Positions 61,334-63,157 of a stretch of 63,157 nucleotides of DNA are shown here, piece by piece. How positions within the stretch are numbered: position 1 is the stretch's first letter; each line of letters begins with the position of its first letter. The position numbers and the translations under genes were made by a program. The notes below the pieces were generated by a model. That model ran no database searches, was not told the DNA's origin, and saw only the letters and a program-made list of their open reading frames with translations. Source of the DNA: Planctomycetota bacterium (GTDB lineage Bacteria > Planctomycetota > Phycisphaerae > Sedimentisphaerales > Anaerobacaceae); the NCBI GenBank assembly GCA_014384025.1, contig JACNGQ010000250.1, forward strand, positions 1-63,157. Reading direction: 5' to 3'.

Positions 61334-63157
61334 CTACCAGCGGAAGAATCGGTACGGGTCGTCCCACTCTTCCGGTACATCCAAATATAAGCTGTCCAGC
61401 CACCGCTTCTCGTTGGCTTTGGATGTTTCCACGGGTTTATGGAAATGCTCCGGAATAGGCGTTGACCCGGCCGCTCCCATATTAGCCAGCAGACGCGTAA
61501 CGAGGTAACTGCTGCGTCGGAAAGTTCTCTTTATGTTTTGCGGCTGATTGCGGTCGAACTGCCATGGCACGAGTTGGAAGAAGAAAACATTCAGGTTCTC
61601 CGCTGTTGCCAGAACACCATCGCCGATGATTGTAGCTCCTGACAAGACAAGAGGTATTTTACGCGGTTCACGACTGTGCACATCCGCTGGCCCGACTCCC
61701 GCCAACATAGAGTTGAAACCAAACGGCTCGAAATAAGCTGCTATATGTTCCTGCTCCTTCGTGCGAATTTTAATCGGCAAAAATGCATTGGCTTCCTGCT
61801 CGTCGAGCCCGATAGCCAGCAAATTTCCGCCCTTCTTCAGCCAGTCTTCTATGAATGCGGCATCTCCTGAAAGTTTCTGTCCCCCACCTGGCCCGACGAC
61901 AATGACCTGGTCGGCGGACAGGTTCCTCTTGTCATAGGGAGTAAGAGATACACCTGCGGATTCGAAATGCTGCCTCCCGGCAGGATCACCGACATAAACG
62001 ACCTTTCTTCTCGGGGCCGGTCGCCAGGCCGATATGTAATTAAGCATGTTTCGGGCAAGCGTCTGCCCCGCCGGGTCATCTTCTGTGCGCCCGGTTAAAT
62101 CTATCTGGCAGAAGATCACCATTCCTTTGCCTTCTCGGTACTCCATTAGAGGACTGTACTGCAGGCTGTAGCCGCTGTCGAGAATCGGAAGGAAATCACC
62201 TCGCGCTGGCTTTTCAATGAGGACCGACGCAACGTTTCCGCGATTGCCGCAACGCCAAAGCCGAGTGACTGGGATGTCGCACCACTTGACCGTCGGGCCG
62301 TAACGGGGCCGCATTTCGTAATCGAGACGCGCAGGCAGGATAGTTGCCTCGCCGCGCCAGTCGCGCAAGTGCTCCGCCTCTATCCCTCTAAGGAGTGGAT
62401 GATTGGGTACTCGCTTAAAGACCTGTCGCAGACCGTATGTAGCCACGCGGAATCCGAACCGCTTTTCCAGCACATCCGGCGACTGCTCGAAAATAATCAC
62501 CTTTAGTCCTTCGCGCACTCGTGTGATGTCCGGTGCCGGGCTCTCTACAGTCAGGGCGGACTTGCCGACGATGAGTATGTTGTATGCCGACAAATCGGCG
62601 TTTGCTTCCACTGGCCGGTATCGTATCCCCATCCCGTTCAATAGTGTGCCGGTCTGCCCTTTTGGATCGAACAGCGCAATCCTTCCGTCCACCTTTGGGG
62701 CTTTGGGATGCTGCATGACATCAAAATAGAAGGAATCGGTTTGGGTCTGGCCATTGTCGAACTCGAAGGTTGCGCTGAGTTCATACTTACCCGGGGCCAG
62801 AGTGGCCGGAAGTTTGAAACGCAAGGCAATTCGCTCCTGTTGCCCCGTCGGCAATGTAACTTGATTTTGACCGGTAACTGCTTTAGGTAGGCCGAACGAC
62901 CATTCGCAATTCGCTCTCACGGTTTCGCGGCAGTTGTTAATGATGATGAGCTGTTTTTCAACTATCTCACCCGGCATGAAGTTATGGTCTTTGCTCGTGA
63001 AGGCTGCTGGTTTGCCGCCGATGTAACCTAACAGCGGCTGGTTATGGCGTATCAGAGCCTGTGCTGCAACTGTTGGAATCCAGTCCGAATGCTCGAAGGC
63101 CAGGTCCACCCGTTCGTATTGCTGATCGATATAATCCGGGCTGAAGCCCGGCTGCTG
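61334..63157 (-). CDS. C-terminal part of a glycoside-hydrolase-like protein, cut by the window edge
   Basis: The frame stays open through the right edge, so at least 607 residues are seen and the N-terminus is missing. A GTG at 63109 is an internal codon, not the start. The visible part opens with the end of a domain, then a beta-sandwich (NFMPGEIVEKQLIIINNCRE...CEWSFGLP). Two flavodoxin/GATase-like alpha/beta units follow (ILIVGKSALTVESPAPD..., VIVVGPGGGQKL...). This layout is common downstream of GH2- or beta-galactosidase-type catalytic domains. No catalytic residues are in view. It is followed by the DUF1080 gene. Confidence 0.75.
   Translation of the reverse strand, partial: QQPGFSPDYIDQQYERVDLAFEHSDWIPTVAAQALIRHNQPLLGYIGGKPAAFTSKDHNFMPGEIVEKQLIIINNCRETVRANCEWSFGLPKAVTGQNQVTLPTGQQERIALRFKLPATLAPGKYELSATFEFDNGQTQTDSFYFDVMQHPKAPKVDGRIALFDPKGQTGTLLNGMGIRYRPVEANADLSAYNILIVGKSALTVESPAPDITRVREGLKVIIFEQSPDVLEKRFGFRVATYGLRQVFKRVPNHPLLRGIEAEHLRDWRGEATILPARLDYEMRPRYGPTVKWCDIPVTRLWRCGNRGNVASVLIEKPARGDFLPILDSGYSLQYSPLMEYREGKGMVIFCQIDLTGRTEDDPAGQTLARNMLNYISAWRPAPRRKVVYVGDPAGRQHFESAGVSLTPYDKRNLSADQVIVVGPGGGQKLSGDAAFIEDWLKKGGNLLAIGLDEQEANAFLPIKIRTKEQEHIAAYFEPFGFNSMLAGVGPADVHSREPRKIPLVLSGATIIGDGVLATAENLNVFFFQLVPWQFDRNQPQNIKRTFRRSSYLVTRLLANMGAAGSTPIPEHFHKPVETSKANEKRWLDSLYLDVPEEWDDPYRFFRW

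Noticed and set aside
1-63157. CRISPR arrays, tRNA genes and complete insertion sequences
   Set aside because: No regularly spaced repeats, cloverleaf-like sequences or terminal inverted repeats with a full transposase were found by eye. A covariance search could still find a missed small RNA.

Overview
The window looks like a chromosomal segment of a Gram-negative bacterium with a large secreted-hydrolase repertoire. It is most probably a member of the Planctomycetota (Phycisphaerae-like). That assignment is an inference from the mix of DUF1080, GH106 and DUF4038 secreted proteins, tripartite heavy-metal efflux, AT-rich intergenic repeats and gene style, not from a marker gene. No rRNA, tRNA, CRISPR array, prophage or complete insertion sequence was recognised.

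Region 1 (1-5.4 kb) is a repeat-rich, mostly non-coding start. It is followed by a small membrane protein, a membrane-anchored ankyrin protein, a REP-associated tyrosine transposase (RAYT) with its palindromes, and a two-subunit aconitase-X dehydratase.

Region 2 (5.5-27.2 kb) is a sulfur-assimilation superlocus of two divergent operons that share a 202-bp control region. That region carries two Rrf2-family regulators, each with an inverted repeat over its own promoter. The leftward operon runs: Rrf2, CysE, NadA, a MetX-MetW fusion, MetY, a four-helix-bundle gene, NifU, NifS, a LarE-like sulfur transferase, ThiS, ThiG, ThiH, a lipoprotein solute-binding protein, a half-size TauE permease and a leaderless solute-binding protein. 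The rightward operon runs: Rrf2, DUF2061, APS reductase, a second MetY, a ThiS-like carrier whose Gly-Gly is masked by a C-terminal tail, a ThiF-like activating enzyme, a JAMM protease, a sulfite reductase fused to TusA, CysK and an MnmA-type thiouridylase. The rightward set matches the protein-thiocarboxylate route to homocysteine (HcyS/HcyF/HcyD) known from Wolinella, with unusual details. The leftward thiSGH set has no ThiF of its own; a LarE-like enzyme, which chemically makes thiocarboxylates, sits directly upstream of thiS.

Region 3 (27.2-35.7 kb) is a copper/silver-type efflux operon: CsoR with a perfect GC-rich operator, a TolC-like protein, a small membrane protein, a CusB-like adaptor with two metal-binding domains, a YHS lipoprotein and an enlarged CusA-like pump.

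Region 4 (35.7-63.2 kb) is for carbohydrate use. It holds an uncharacterised secreted protein, a metallophosphoesterase, and a sugar-acid operon (class II aldolase, YjhG/YagF-type dehydratase, DapA-type aldolase, FGGY kinase, GntP permease). It then has a DUF4038-beta-lactamase fusion, a thioredoxin-like protein, a large subtilisin, and a tightly coupled SSS transporter / arabinose-isomerase-like enzyme / GH106 rhamnosidase operon. A DUF1080 lipoprotein and a sugar-hydrolase-like protein cut by the right window edge close the window. Together these suggest growth on plant or algal pectin-like polysaccharides containing rhamnose and perhaps apiose.
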